DNA of 64,000 nucleotides from Paenibacillus_E oryzisoli_A (GCF_050467285.1 NZ_JBCMUN010000005.1:558001-622000), one strand, 5' to 3'. Shown: positions 53,622 to 62,980, numbered from the stretch's first letter. Notes: generated by a model not told the origin, from the letters alone. A program made the numbers and translations.

Positions 53622-53663
53622 AGGTTTCCTTTCGACAAAGATTCTGTATACTATTCAGTTAAT

Positions 53664-54257
53664 TTACCCTTGTGTAAGTCCCTTTAAAATAGGTTCTCGA
53701 TACTCCATATCTTTTTCGTTTAACTCTAATTTATTTTCTTTCAAATCTAAATTAAGATAGATCTCCGCGTACTCGCTTTCCTGGCCGTTATCGAAAAACA
53801 ATTTATATTTTTTGCTCGTGCTAGTACTCTCTAAAACAAATTCAGTTAAGACAACCTCATTCTTCATTTTATTGGCGTTACTGCCTGTATACAACTCGCT
53901 TAATGCCTTTACAAAACGATCAGACTCCTCGCCAATACGCATAAGATGTACTCCGTTCTTAGTAAAACCGTTGCCTTTAGCTGTGTTAATAACTACTTTA
54001 AATCCAACCGTTTCATCGTTATATTTCCCTTTCACAACATAAGCATGGGTACTGTCATGTTTATCTTGGCTAATTATTTGAAAAGTAAGATCAATAAAAT
54101 CCTGTTTATCTTTGTTAAGTGTTATCTGTTGATTAACTAAAACGGCTTCATCCGAAAGAGTAAGTTTTTTGCTGTCTGAGTTTTTATAAATACTAATGAA
54201 ATAAAAAGATATGATAAGAACTACTATAGTAGCAGCTATAATTACATGTTTATACAT
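53664..54257 (-). CDS. Membrane-anchored protein of unknown function, 197 residues
   Basis: An N-terminal hydrophobic segment (HVIIAATIVVLIISFYFISI) would act as a signal anchor, followed by a lysine- and glutamate-rich domain outside the membrane (LVNQQITLNKDKQDFIDLTF, LTEFVLESTSTSKKYKLFFD). No lipobox or known motif is seen. I do not recognise a family. It is AT-rich and lies 42 bases upstream of the DUF4304-like frame in the same direction, so the two may be co-transcribed. The 318-base gap from 54258 to 54575 contains no gene I can support and no strong promoter. Confidence 0.7.
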   Translation of the reverse strand: MYKHVIIAATIVVLIISFYFISIYKNSDSKKLTLSDEAVLVNQQITLNKDKQDFIDLTFQIISQDKHDSTHAYVVKGKYNDETVGFKVVINTAKGNGFTKNGVHLMRIGEESDRFVKALSELYTGSNANKMKNEVVLTEFVLESTSTSKKYKLFFDNGQESEYAEIYLNLDLKENKLELNEKDMEYREPILKGLTQG

Positions 54258-54575
54258 TTTATAAAAGACTCCTTTATAAATACTTACAGTGAACGCCTAC
54301 CATATTATTCCATAATCCCCTTCGCATGTTCCTCTGCTTTTTTCTTCCCCCAGTTTCAAAAATTCGATATACATATTGAAATATCCTTTTTTTGGGGGAA
54401 ATCGAACTCTGAAGGTTAGCTTCTGTTTTTAAAGATTAACAAACCGTGTGGAAACAAAGTCAGGATTAGCGGTTCATTCACCCAATTAGACCTTTGTCTT
54501 CTTTTATAAAACCTATATCCTGCTCTTCCGTTTTTTGGTATTCTATATAAAAACAAATAATAGGCTGGTGACCAA

Positions 54576-55964
54576 ATGTTTCGAAGGTTTGTTCTCATTT
54601 TAATTACGATTACTGTATTTTGCTTTACTTATGTCAAAGATGCGAAGGCGGACGAACCTATTCGAGTTTTCATTAACGGCTATCAGGTAGCATTTACTCA
54701 ACTTCCAATTGTCGAAGATGGAACTACTCTTGTGCAATTTAGACCTCTATTTGAAAGTCTAAATTATAAGTTAACATGGAATGAAGAGAAGCAATCGATT
54801 ACTGCAAAAAATGGAAAAACCGATATTGAGCTTACTATAGGAAGCAATAAGGCGTCTGTGAACACTGAATCCAGTGAATTAACTCTAGCACCACGCATTA
54901 TTAATGGTGACACATTTGTTCCTTTGAGATTTGTAGGAGAAGTGAGTGGCGGAGATGTTAATTGGGAAGAAAAAACAAATCATGTTAGCATTGTTACTGA
55001 CAAGGGGTACTATCTCATTCATGCATGTCTAGACAATGACATTGGTAAAGTAAAGTATTGGTTAGATCAAGGAGCGAATCCAAATTATTATAGTCATATG
55101 GATGATATACCTCTAGAATGGGCTATTTACCATCACAACACGGAAATGGCTAAATTACTTCTGAAGTATAAAGCAGATCCGAATTATGAATACAAATATG
55201 TCACAAACCTATTACATACTGCAATTTTCTATAAAGACTTTGAAATGGTACAAGTACTGATTGACGGTGGAGCAGATATCTGGAAGAAAAATTCTGAAGG
55301 GAATGCTGCCCTTGCTTGGACAAATTTTTATTTAGAAAAAACTCAAAACGAAACAGATAAAAACAATCTTTTGAAAATCCAATCAAAATTATTAGATCTT
55401 ACAAATAAACCAGCAAAAATGTGGTCTGAAAAAGCTTCTTTTGATTCACGAATTCTTGAAATTGTGCGGCAAGACTTTAAAGGGGATATTTCCCCTTTTA
55501 GCAATGAGAAATCACAAAGCATCTATGGATTGCAACTATCTATGTCCGGAAAAGTATCGAATGAACTAATTAAACAACTAAAAAGTAAATTGACACCATT
55601 AGGATATAATTTATTTCGTACTGGAGACATTCCTGACTCTGGGTTTCCTGAGCAAGTAGCAATTGTTAAAGGCACAGATGCTGATTTTTTAAAACAACTG
55701 GGTGAAATCGGTACAAAATACGACGTTAATGCTGTTATTAAGCAGCTTGATAAATGGAATACCGCCACAAAGTTAGAAGTTATTGGTGCCAGTTCGAACT
55801 GGATAGCTATCCAACTATTAGAGAAACCAAAGGATTTCCTGGCTTTTACCAAAGAAATTTATGCTTTTAACCCTTATTTCATTGATAATAGCGAATTCAC
55901 AGTTGAATCTTATGCAAAAGAAATTGAAGATGCCAACGGTTTCCTATTATGGTGGGCTAAATAA
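54576..55964 (+). CDS. Secreted copper-amine-oxidase-N-like / ankyrin / DUF4253 protein
   Basis: Protein of 462 residues with three parts. After a signal peptide (FRRFVLILITITVFCFTYVK) comes a copper-amine-oxidase-N-like domain (about 28-145; VQFRPLFESLNYKLTWNEEK, DTFVPLRFVGEVSGGDVNWE). Ankyrin repeats follow at about 148-260 (DDIPLEWAIYHHNTEMAKLL, NLLHTAIFYKDFEMVQVLID). The C-terminus is a DUF4253-type domain that ends in WWAK (IKQLDKWNTATKLEVIGASS, FTKEIYAFNPYFIDN). The ATG at 54576 follows GGTGA, and a strong terminator follows the stop. The fusion of a surface-type domain to a usually cytoplasmic DUF4253 domain is unusual. Function is unknown. Confidence 0.85.
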   Translation: MFRRFVLILITITVFCFTYVKDAKADEPIRVFINGYQVAFTQLPIVEDGTTLVQFRPLFESLNYKLTWNEEKQSITAKNGKTDIELTIGSNKASVNTESSELTLAPRIINGDTFVPLRFVGEVSGGDVNWEEKTNHVSIVTDKGYYLIHACLDNDIGKVKYWLDQGANPNYYSHMDDIPLEWAIYHHNTEMAKLLLKYKADPNYEYKYVTNLLHTAIFYKDFEMVQVLIDGGADIWKKNSEGNAALAWTNFYLEKTQNETDKNNLLKIQSKLLDLTNKPAKMWSEKASFDSRILEIVRQDFKGDISPFSNEKSQSIYGLQLSMSGKVSNELIKQLKSKLTPLGYNLFRTGDIPDSGFPEQVAIVKGTDADFLKQLGEIGTKYDVNAVIKQLDKWNTATKLEVIGASSNWIAIQLLEKPKDFLAFTKEIYAFNPYFIDNSEFTVESYAKEIEDANGFLLWWAK

Positions 55965-55968
55965 CAAT

Positions 55969-56014
55969 AAACCGGAAGACTGAGATTAAAACTCTCAGAC
56001 TTTCGGTTTTTTTT
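55969..56014 (+). terminator. Intrinsic terminator of the ankyrin/DUF4253 gene
   Basis: Arms AACCGGAAG and CTTTCGGTT with an inner CTGAGA/TCTCAG pair, followed by eight Ts at 56007-56014. It begins four bases past the stop. Confidence 0.9.
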
Positions 56015-56064
56015 CCTATAATAGTGTTGAGTTAAAGATTTTCATTCGCATCCTTAAAATAAGA

Positions 56065-57951
56065 CTATTGTCTAATATCAACTGTTTTTGAATTTGAATC
56101 CCATATTACTTTTGCCCCAAATGTCTCACTTACCATCCTTACAGGAACAAAAGTAAGTCCATTTACAACCTGTATGGCTGATTCAAGTAGCATTTCTTTA
56201 CCGTTTACTATTGCTTTATTCGAGCCAATTTGTAATTCTAAAGAAATATCTATTTTTTGGGCCTTCACCGTGTTCGTATTACTTTCCCAGGTTACATTAG
56301 CGCCTAACGCTTCAAAAATTTTCCTCATTGGAACATAAACAGAACCCGATATGTTTTGCGGAGATTCTTCTTCTGAGTAGTCTTGGACTTCATCATTTAT
56401 ACTAACAAAAATTCGCTCATCGTAAGATACTGCCGCTCCGTTTAAAGACCTATGTTTGAGTTTACTGATTGATTCTTCATTTAGTGGGTTATTGGCAAAG
56501 TAAATTTCCCAAAGGTTTGTTTGGTTATTCAGTGAACTAATATCATGGATTTCATTATTGACTAATGAGACCTTTCTCGGATTTAATTGAGATAACGTTG
56601 TTATATCCGATAAACCATTACCATCTAAATTCAAGACATCTAACTTATTCAATGATTTAATTGGACCAAGATCAGTAATGTGGTTATATCCTAAATCAAG
56701 TTGATATATGCCATTCTGAACTTCTATTCCACGTAGATCACTAATCGAATTTCCAGCCAGAGAAAGTAAAACGAGTGGAGGCAAACTTTTCAGGAACTGG
56801 ATCGAAGCAATTCCGTTCGAACCTAAATACAGTGAACGTAATTTAGGCAAGTTCCCCAATAATTCTGGATGAGCTACTGAATTACTATTAAGTGATAACA
56901 ACCATAATTTTGGTAAATTACTGATTGGTTTGATATCTGAAATCTGATTTCGATTTAATTTTAACGTCTCTAGTTCATTCGCATTAGACAGAGAAGATAC
57001 ATCTGAAATTTGATTATTTGATAGGTTGAGATCTTTTAACTTTGAAAGCTTATTTAAGCTGCTTATATCGGTAAGTTCATTATTATCAAGCTGCAGCCAC
57101 TTCATATCTGGGAGATCTTCAAGAAAGGTAATATTAGAAATATGAAGAGATCCAATACTTAGAGTATTTAGTTTAGTAAATTTCTTAATAACACTTAAAT
57201 CTTGAATTGGGTTTCCAGACAACTCAAGACCACTCAAATTAGATAAGCTTTTTAGTGAACTAATGTCTTTCACCCAATTGTATTTAAGACCAATAAAACC
57301 AAGGTTAGTTAGATTACTTAAAGGCGATATGTCCGAAATTTGGTTTTCTTGTAGGTTTGTAAAAGTTAATTTTTTAAAATTACGCATTGGAGATATATCA
57401 TGGATTTGATTCTTATAAGCGTTAAAACTGGTTAGTTTGTCAAGATTCTTTAAAGGGTCAATATCCTGTATCTGATTTTCATACAAGTTAAGCACTTCTA
57501 AATTACTAAGATTTCTAAGAGGGGTAATGTCCGAAATTTGATTTTGACTAACATTTAAATTAACTAAAGAGCGGAGATTACTTACAGCTTGAATATCACT
57601 GATTTCGTTTTGCCACAAATTAATATTTCTTAATTTGGTTAATCCGCTTATTGCACTAATATCATCGATTTTATTCTGTGCTAATTTTATATCCTCCAAA
57701 TTTTTGGCGTACTCTAAGCCATTTAACGTCTTAATGCCTTGCCAATCAGCAGGACCTATTTTTTTAAGACTTTCCATATCCCCTAACGTTATAGGACCGT
57801 TATTTTTATTAAGCTCTTTTCTAATAACTTTTTCAAGTGCTGGATCCTCAATCTTTATCACAGGGGATTCTGCAAGAATGTTTAGTGGCAAGGCCAGATT
57901 GATAATAAATAAAAAAATTAATGAGTAAATAACAAATGTGATTTTTTTCAT
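56065..57951 (-). CDS. Secreted internalin-like LRR protein with copper-amine-oxidase-N-like domain (paralog 2)
   Basis: Secreted protein of 628 residues built like the LRR protein at 51-53 kb. It has a signal peptide (KKITFVIYSLIFLFIINLAL, cut near ILAES), the same cap (PALEKVIRKELNKNNGPIT, WQGIKTLNGLEYA), about 18 internalin-type repeats and a C-terminal copper-amine-oxidase-N-like domain (SVYVPMRKIFEALGANVTWE, LTFVPVRMVSETFGAKVIWD). The ATG at 57951 follows GGGGGATGT. The two paralogs differ throughout, so the duplication is old. It is convergent with the ankyrin gene. The ligand is unknown. Confidence 0.88.
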   Translation of the reverse strand: MKKITFVIYSLIFLFIINLALPLNILAESPVIKIEDPALEKVIRKELNKNNGPITLGDMESLKKIGPADWQGIKTLNGLEYAKNLEDIKLAQNKIDDISAISGLTKLRNINLWQNEISDIQAVSNLRSLVNLNVSQNQISDITPLRNLSNLEVLNLYENQIQDIDPLKNLDKLTSFNAYKNQIHDISPMRNFKKLTFTNLQENQISDISPLSNLTNLGFIGLKYNWVKDISSLKSLSNLSGLELSGNPIQDLSVIKKFTKLNTLSIGSLHISNITFLEDLPDMKWLQLDNNELTDISSLNKLSKLKDLNLSNNQISDVSSLSNANELETLKLNRNQISDIKPISNLPKLWLLSLNSNSVAHPELLGNLPKLRSLYLGSNGIASIQFLKSLPPLVLLSLAGNSISDLRGIEVQNGIYQLDLGYNHITDLGPIKSLNKLDVLNLDGNGLSDITTLSQLNPRKVSLVNNEIHDISSLNNQTNLWEIYFANNPLNEESISKLKHRSLNGAAVSYDERIFVSINDEVQDYSEEESPQNISGSVYVPMRKIFEALGANVTWESNTNTVKAQKIDISLELQIGSNKAIVNGKEMLLESAIQVVNGLTFVPVRMVSETFGAKVIWDSNSKTVDIRQ

Positions 57952-58123
57952 ATAACATCCCCCAAACGACTAAATAATTATTATTAGACAATGCAATAGT
58001 CTCCATTTACATGCAGCATTTCATTCTCTCATATCCTCACATTAATTCCAATAATAATAACAATAATTAAATTAGCTCTTTGTCCCATAGGCGATCTCAC
58101 CTATTGTATCTATTTCAGAAATT

Positions 58124-59029
58124 TTAACGTAACATGAACTTAATATTTTTGACTACTTTATCACTTAAATCCTGTTGATATCGATCTAACAACTTATTTA
58201 CTACCTCAACATCGAATGAACTCGGTTTGGCTTGAACACTTCGATTAAAGGACGAGATCCACTTTCTTAGTTGAGCTTTAATTTCGACTCGAATATTATC
58301 CTCATTTATCATCTGAAGAGCGCTTAATAAACAACATAACTGATCCCATTTATTTATAGCCGCGAACAATCGTAAGACGTATTTGACGACATGTATTTCA
58401 GACGATTTAAGAAGCACATTTAATAAACGGTTGGAATCAATAAGGTGTGCTTTCTTACGTAATCCTCGATATCCTTCAACTGATAAACCGTTGTTATCAC
58501 TTTGTAGAGCGATATAAAAAAGTTCAAGAAACTGCTCGCAGCTTAATAAAGATAATCCCCTAAGAGCTGCTCGTTTTATTTTTATATCTACATGACTTGC
58601 ATACTCTGCAAGAATTTCCACATGCTCAGGACCTCCTACTTCACCCAGAGCAATTATTGCTGTAACTAGACTCTTCGTATTATCGCCCCACATATAATCC
58701 AAGTAGTGATTCGCAAAATCAATCTTTGTTACTGAATTAAGATAGAACCTTGCCACTTCCCTAACAGAAATATGGGAATCAACAAGGGAATTTGTCAGTT
58801 CAGGAATGGCATCTATCTGATTTTTTTCTACTAAAGTGGTTAATGTGATTCTCCTAATTGGCGCATATCGATCATTGATTAATCGGTTGAAATAACATGG
58901 GAATAATAACATACTGTCACAAATGACTCTGCAAGCCATTACTCTAATATGATAAAGCGCGTCATCCAGGGAGACTTTTCCTGATTCTCCCTGTTTTTCA
59001 CCCGGAAAAGCGGACAGATTGACCGTCAT
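58124..59029 (-). CDS. HEAT-repeat protein, probably 5'-truncated
   Basis: The frame gives 301 residues made mainly of helical HEAT-type repeats (RRITLTTLVEKNQIDAIPEL, IKRAALRGLSLLSCEQFLEL), a scaffold fold for protein-protein contact. No catalytic motif, signal peptide or membrane helix is present. The first 19 residues (NLSAFPGEKQGESGKV and neighbours) come from a GC-rich patch unlike the rest of the gene, and no good ribosome site precedes the ATG at 59029. Translation could start at an internal methionine (residue 31), but the gene has most likely lost its true 5' end to a foreign insertion. A role in the neighbouring defence genes is possible but unproven. Confidence 0.65.
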   Translation of the reverse strand: MTVNLSAFPGEKQGESGKVSLDDALYHIRVMACRVICDSMLLFPCYFNRLINDRYAPIRRITLTTLVEKNQIDAIPELTNSLVDSHISVREVARFYLNSVTKIDFANHYLDYMWGDNTKSLVTAIIALGEVGGPEHVEILAEYASHVDIKIKRAALRGLSLLSCEQFLELFYIALQSDNNGLSVEGYRGLRKKAHLIDSNRLLNVLLKSSEIHVVKYVLRLFAAINKWDQLCCLLSALQMINEDNIRVEIKAQLRKWISSFNRSVQAKPSSFDVEVVNKLLDRYQQDLSDKVVKNIKFMLR

Positions 59030-59084
59030 CAGCAGGACAACTTACGCCGTCAACTGGCGGACATTATGCTTTGGCAGTAACACT
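58973..59084. other. GC-rich foreign patch with the tail of a lost gene
   Basis: About 110 bases much richer in GC than the AT-rich DNA on both sides. The plus strand reads, after a stop at 58979, a frame ending RKSGQIDRHQQDNLRRQLAD and then IMLWQ-stop at about 59074. The charged, arginine-rich tail looks like the end of a coding sequence, possibly of a mobile element, but I cannot name the family. It marks a junction between the HEAT gene and the Septu-like pair. Confidence 0.45.
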
Positions 59085-59119
59085 TTATACATAAATACAC
59101 ACTCATTTAAGGTATTAGA

Positions 59120-60019
59120 TTAAATCGAATTTAATTTCTCCGTAATATCTTTTGTTAATTTGGACAACGGTCTTTTCCATAACTCTTCAGAACGAATATG
59201 ATTACCAAAAATGATTCTCTTCATCTCTTCTTCGTTTTTAAAAATTCCAGGGAAGTCCTTTTCAATTTCACTCAGCTTGCTCTTAGGGTAAATTCTATGC
59301 CGTTTAATTAAGTCATAAACAATATCATTATGGAGTAAATACTGGTCTTTTAACCCAAAGATGTCGATATTCTTTGTTATTTTTTGGCTATGATTTATTT
59401 CAATTGTAATCTGCTTTTCATCAAAAAGATAATCAGCATTAATAATAGAATAGTCAAAAGTAACTTCATTTCCTGTATTATTTTTTTTATCGTAAGGTGA
59501 TAATGAAATCTGATGATTGCTTTTTAGATGATTACAACTAGGACAAGATGGCACCAAATTATAAAATGACATAGCTAGGAAAGGGAATTCGTCTTTTGAA
59601 AAAAAATGATCGAGTTGGGATGATCTCTTTACCCCCTTTGCTCCAAAATCAATATTGTTCACATAATTTCTGTTGCAATAGGGACAGACCTTAATACCAA
59701 TCTTCTCAATAAGCTTAACTGCATTATAATCAGAATTACCAATATAACGACTAGACTTCGAAAAATATTCAGTATACAAATACTTCAAATACAATACATC
59801 CTTTGGATAAACACTGCTTTTGTATTTCATAGAAATAGTATATAAATCATCTACATCTGCAAGAACTACATCTTTTAAACTGAATTTACTACCATTAGTC
59901 TTAAACCATCTGTCAATCTTATCAAACTTATTTATCTTTTTTCGCTTTAGATGAACTTTTAATTGTTCAAAATGTTCTTCTGCGATGGATTCTAACTTTG
60001 AGTGAGAAATTGGTATCAT
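59120..60019 (-). CDS. PtuB-like HNH endonuclease of a Septu-type defence system
   Basis: Predicted nuclease of 299 residues resembling the TIGR02646/PtuB group. The zinc-binding and catalytic region shows Cys112-Cys115 (VCPYCNRNYV), Asp137-His138 (SQLDHFFSKDEFP) and Cys159-Cys162-Asn163-His164 (PSCPSCNHLK), the order expected for this HNH type. Helical sequence lies before and after. The ATG at 60019 overlaps the stop of the ATPase gene by four bases (ATGA), so the two proteins are made together. In described Septu systems the ATPase and nuclease form a complex that cuts DNA during phage infection; the same role is inferred here. Retron-associated PtuAB is another option, but no reverse transcriptase is present in the window. 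Confidence 0.8.
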   Translation of the reverse strand: MIPISHSKLESIAEEHFEQLKVHLKRKKINKFDKIDRWFKTNGSKFSLKDVVLADVDDLYTISMKYKSSVYPKDVLYLKYLYTEYFSKSSRYIGNSDYNAVKLIEKIGIKVCPYCNRNYVNNIDFGAKGVKRSSQLDHFFSKDEFPFLAMSFYNLVPSCPSCNHLKSNHQISLSPYDKKNNTGNEVTFDYSIINADYLFDEKQITIEINHSQKITKNIDIFGLKDQYLLHNDIVYDLIKRHRIYPKSKLSEIEKDFPGIFKNEEEMKRIIFGNHIRSEELWKRPLSKLTKDITEKLNSI

Positions 60020-61899
60020 TCTTGTTCCAACCTATCTTGTAATCTTCTTATTTCTCTTCTTATTTCTTCTTTACTCATTGTCGTTTCCTTGATTGAATTA
60101 ATAATACCTAGTTTATCGATATACATTTCACTGAGCTTTTCTTTTAATAAAGGTTCGCCAATGTTGTCAATTACCAGTTTGCATTTTGCAAGTTCTAGCG
60201 AATCATTGTTTTGACTTTTTAAGACAGTAATAACATGATTAATTCTTTCTTTAGCGAACTCACCAATCGTTGATGACATAAAGAACTCTTCGGACAATAA
60301 AGTGTGGATATTATTTGCAAAGGTTTGATCAGCAGTAACGAAATTTGCAATTTTGCAATAACCTTTGTTAATATCCTTTTCTAAAGCAATTACATTTGAT
60401 TTTAACAAATCTGAAATAATGAATGGAGAATGGGTTGTAATGATAATTTGATATTTCTTGTATCCTAATTCAATTTGATTTAAAAAATTGAAGATCTCGG
60501 AGAGCATTATTCTACTCCATTCAGGATGCATAAAGTTATCAGGTTCATCTAATAAAATTATCGCATTATATTTCTTCGAATATCTGTTCAGTCTTAGACC
60601 AAAAAAGAGTGATGCAAATAAATTAATAAAAGCCTCTTCCCCTGAACTCATAGGTTCAACAGTTAATGATACTGAATTATTTAAATAATTCATCTCACTA
60701 TCACTTGAAAAATGATTCTGATCTATAAACTGAAGGAATTCTTTAACAACAGAATTTTCATTAGTTCCAATAGGGATTTGAACATTCTTTCCTTTGAAAT
60801 AAGACATGCTTAACTGTTCGAAATAATAGACAAGCTTATAAAAAGTATCGGAGTACTTCTTCATGTCACTCAAATCTAAATTAATGTGTTTATTTAAATA
60901 GCCACTTACAACTTCATATACAGCATAAAAATAATCTTTAGGCGTTGTATTTTCGTTAGTTATTTCATTAATTTCGTTTTTAAGTTTTATAATTTCCTCG
61001 GCAGCAATATCTTTGATGCTACTAAAACTATATTGAATATAATCCTCTATGAAATTCATAATAAACTTAGTTTTATTGTCAATGCTTTTTTTATTCGGTT
61101 TACCACTTCTTTGAATTAAATCGCGGAAGTTATCTTTAAAACTTATCTTAAGAGCGAGCTTTTCGTCTAAATCCATGCTATATGAAATATTATTATAGAC
61201 ACTTATAAATACATTATCATTTAAATTAAATAAATGTTTCGACTTTTCTTTAAACGTTGATCTATTAAAGTATGTTATTAAATTGTATTTTGCATAGTAC
61301 CCTATGGAATTAGGGTTTAAATTTAGTCTACTGAAAAAGACTGTATGTTCGTTGCTAATTTTATTCCCCCATCTTTCAAAATCTTCTTTAAAAGTGTTTC
61401 TGAAGTTATAATAATGGATTCTTTTTATCCGATCTTCGCTGAGCTGGAGGAAGCTCTTGAACTCGAAACCACTATCACTTTTTTCTAAGTACATACTGTA
61501 AGGATCTGAAACTATTGAAAATTGGTTATTTTCAATTGGGATATTAAGAATATTGTCTTTGATTAAAGAAAATTCACTTCCCTCAATTGCAAAAGTATCT
61601 TCTGAGATATGGTATAACAGAAAATATTTTACTTCTGACAACATCTTTCTATCGTTCATTCTCATTCCTAACAAGTCTAGAATGTTAGTTTTGCCACTTC
61701 CATTTCTACCAATTATGGCAGTTACATTATTAATCTTCTCTTCTTCAAATAATGAAAATACTTTTTTTGGGGAAATCTTAAGTTCGCGAGTTCCATTCTC
61801 AGTATTAATATCAAAGGATACATCGTACTTCGAAGAAAAATTAAAACCAAGTTCGTGTATGTTTCTAAATTTACCTACCCAAAGATAAATCAATTCCAT
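60016..61899 (-). CDS. PtuA-like ABC/AAA ATPase of a Septu-type defence system
   Basis: Predicted ATPase of 627 residues of the SMC/ABC-like AAA group. The Walker A motif is GRNGSGKT at 64-71, the signature-like stretch is EPMSSGEEAFINLF, the Walker B motif is IILLDEPDNFMHPEW near 449-454 and the H-loop is IITTHSPFIIS. The start MELIYLWVGKFRNIHELGFN is the usual opening of the ATPases that accompany TIGR02646 nucleases. The ATG at 61899 follows GGAG by nine bases; a longer frame reaches 61923. A charged coiled tail (KEEIRREIRRLQDRLEQE) ends the protein and overlaps the nuclease gene. It probably senses infection and controls the nuclease. Confidence 0.82.
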   Translation of the reverse strand: MELIYLWVGKFRNIHELGFNFSSKYDVSFDINTENGTRELKISPKKVFSLFEEEKINNVTAIIGRNGSGKTNILDLLGMRMNDRKMLSEVKYFLLYHISEDTFAIEGSEFSLIKDNILNIPIENNQFSIVSDPYSMYLEKSDSGFEFKSFLQLSEDRIKRIHYYNFRNTFKEDFERWGNKISNEHTVFFSRLNLNPNSIGYYAKYNLITYFNRSTFKEKSKHLFNLNDNVFISVYNNISYSMDLDEKLALKISFKDNFRDLIQRSGKPNKKSIDNKTKFIMNFIEDYIQYSFSSIKDIAAEEIIKLKNEINEITNENTTPKDYFYAVYEVVSGYLNKHINLDLSDMKKYSDTFYKLVYYFEQLSMSYFKGKNVQIPIGTNENSVVKEFLQFIDQNHFSSDSEMNYLNNSVSLTVEPMSSGEEAFINLFASLFFGLRLNRYSKKYNAIILLDEPDNFMHPEWSRIMLSEIFNFLNQIELGYKKYQIIITTHSPFIISDLLKSNVIALEKDINKGYCKIANFVTADQTFANNIHTLLSEEFFMSSTIGEFAKERINHVITVLKSQNNDSLELAKCKLVIDNIGEPLLKEKLSEMYIDKLGIINSIKETTMSKEEIRREIRRLQDRLEQE

Positions 61900-62090
61900 T
61901 TCAATCAACTCCGTTTCAAACAAATAAAAAAATTAAAAAAAGTATGATATGTGTCATTATAAAAACAAGAAGGATACCCAAATGATGCAACCAGCGCTAG
62001 TGTTATATATCAATCTATATTTATCCAATATCTGTATTTCCAATTAAAAACCGTATGTCGCAAAATAAAATCCAATATGCGGTACATATA

Positions 62091-62131
62091 AAACAACGCT
62101 GCTTCTAGTCAGGCTAGTAGCCGCGTTGTTT
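62091..62131 (-). terminator. Intrinsic terminator of the second HNH gene
   Basis: Arms AAACAACGC and GCGTTGTTT with inner pairing, leaving the minus strand through TTTTA. It lies about 65 bases past the stop at 62195. The rest of the 295-base gap 61900-62194 holds nothing recognised. Confidence 0.7.
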
Positions 62132-62194
62132 AATCGAAATACATTATTTTATCTTAGGTTCTGTTAATTAGGACTTTTTATATTTATTTTCATC

Positions 62195-62980
62195 TTACTT
62201 ATTATGGTGTTTTTTATGACATGTGTTACATAATAATACAACATCGTTAAAAGTCTCTCTACCTCGATTCACATAAGAATTATGATGCAAGTGTAGATTG
62301 CTAATTTTCTCTTCTTTTTTACCACATAGCTGACACTTTTGTTGGTAAAACTTTATTGATTCAGATCTAAAATGCCTCCAATGATCAGTTTTTAAATACT
62401 CTAAATATGGCATGGATTTTAGATGCTTCAACATTTTTGAATAAACATCTTCTTCTATTTCAAAGCCATCCTCTAACACTTGCTTTCCAAGTAAAAGCTT
62501 TTGTTCAATCTCCTTTGCTTCGTCAGCAAATAAATAATTCAAATTCATATCACTGCACCATCTATAACGTGCAAAAATAACTAATTCCTCGACAGTAATA
62601 CCACTTAATCTAATAATAAATTCACTCAATTCAGCCAAGTAAATTTCAGCATTAAAAAAACAATCATCCGGATATCTACCATCAAAATATGAGTGATTAT
62701 TCTTGAATTCCCCCTTTCCTAAATTTATTCCTCTAACACTAAATCTGATTCTTGGTTTTTCACACCAAGCATATGGATCACCTAAAACATCAAGATGTTT
62801 ATCTAAAATAGCCGGTAATATTTCTTCGTCCTCTATATCCCTGCCGCTCTCCTGTTGTTCACTATACGGATATACAATCATTGACTCATTCATCAAATTT
62901 AATAGTCCATCTCGTACCTTACCTTCGCGAAAAAGAAACCAATTTTGATTGAAATGTTCATTTGTTACAGAAATTTTCAT
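62195..62980 (-). CDS. HNH endonuclease with unrecognised N-terminal domain
   Basis: Protein of 261 residues. The C-terminal 47 residues form an HNH nuclease motif: Cys216-Cys219 (KCQLCGKK), His232-His233 (LHLHHNSY) and Cys251-Cys254-His255 (LLCNTCHKKHH). The first 200 residues are acidic and helical (SEQQESGRDIEDEEILPAIL) and match nothing I know; they may choose the target or carry a sensor. The ATG at 62980 follows GGGGGAA. It stands between a helicase and the Septu-like pair in the same direction, so a role in defence is likely by association. Confidence 0.75.
   Translation of the reverse strand: MKISVTNEHFNQNWFLFREGKVRDGLLNLMNESMIVYPYSEQQESGRDIEDEEILPAILDKHLDVLGDPYAWCEKPRIRFSVRGINLGKGEFKNNHSYFDGRYPDDCFFNAEIYLAELSEFIIRLSGITVEELVIFARYRWCSDMNLNYLFADEAKEIEQKLLLGKQVLEDGFEIEEDVYSKMLKHLKSMPYLEYLKTDHWRHFRSESIKFYQQKCQLCGKKEEKISNLHLHHNSYVNRGRETFNDVVLLCNTCHKKHHNK

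Noticed and set aside
51021..57951. Copper amine oxidase enzyme genes
   Set aside because: Only the short N-terminal-type domain is present and no catalytic domain, so no oxidase activity is claimed.
58000..62200. Possible retron with PtuAB effectors
   Set aside because: No reverse transcriptase frame and no retron-like RNA structure were seen around the ATPase/HNH pair inside the window.
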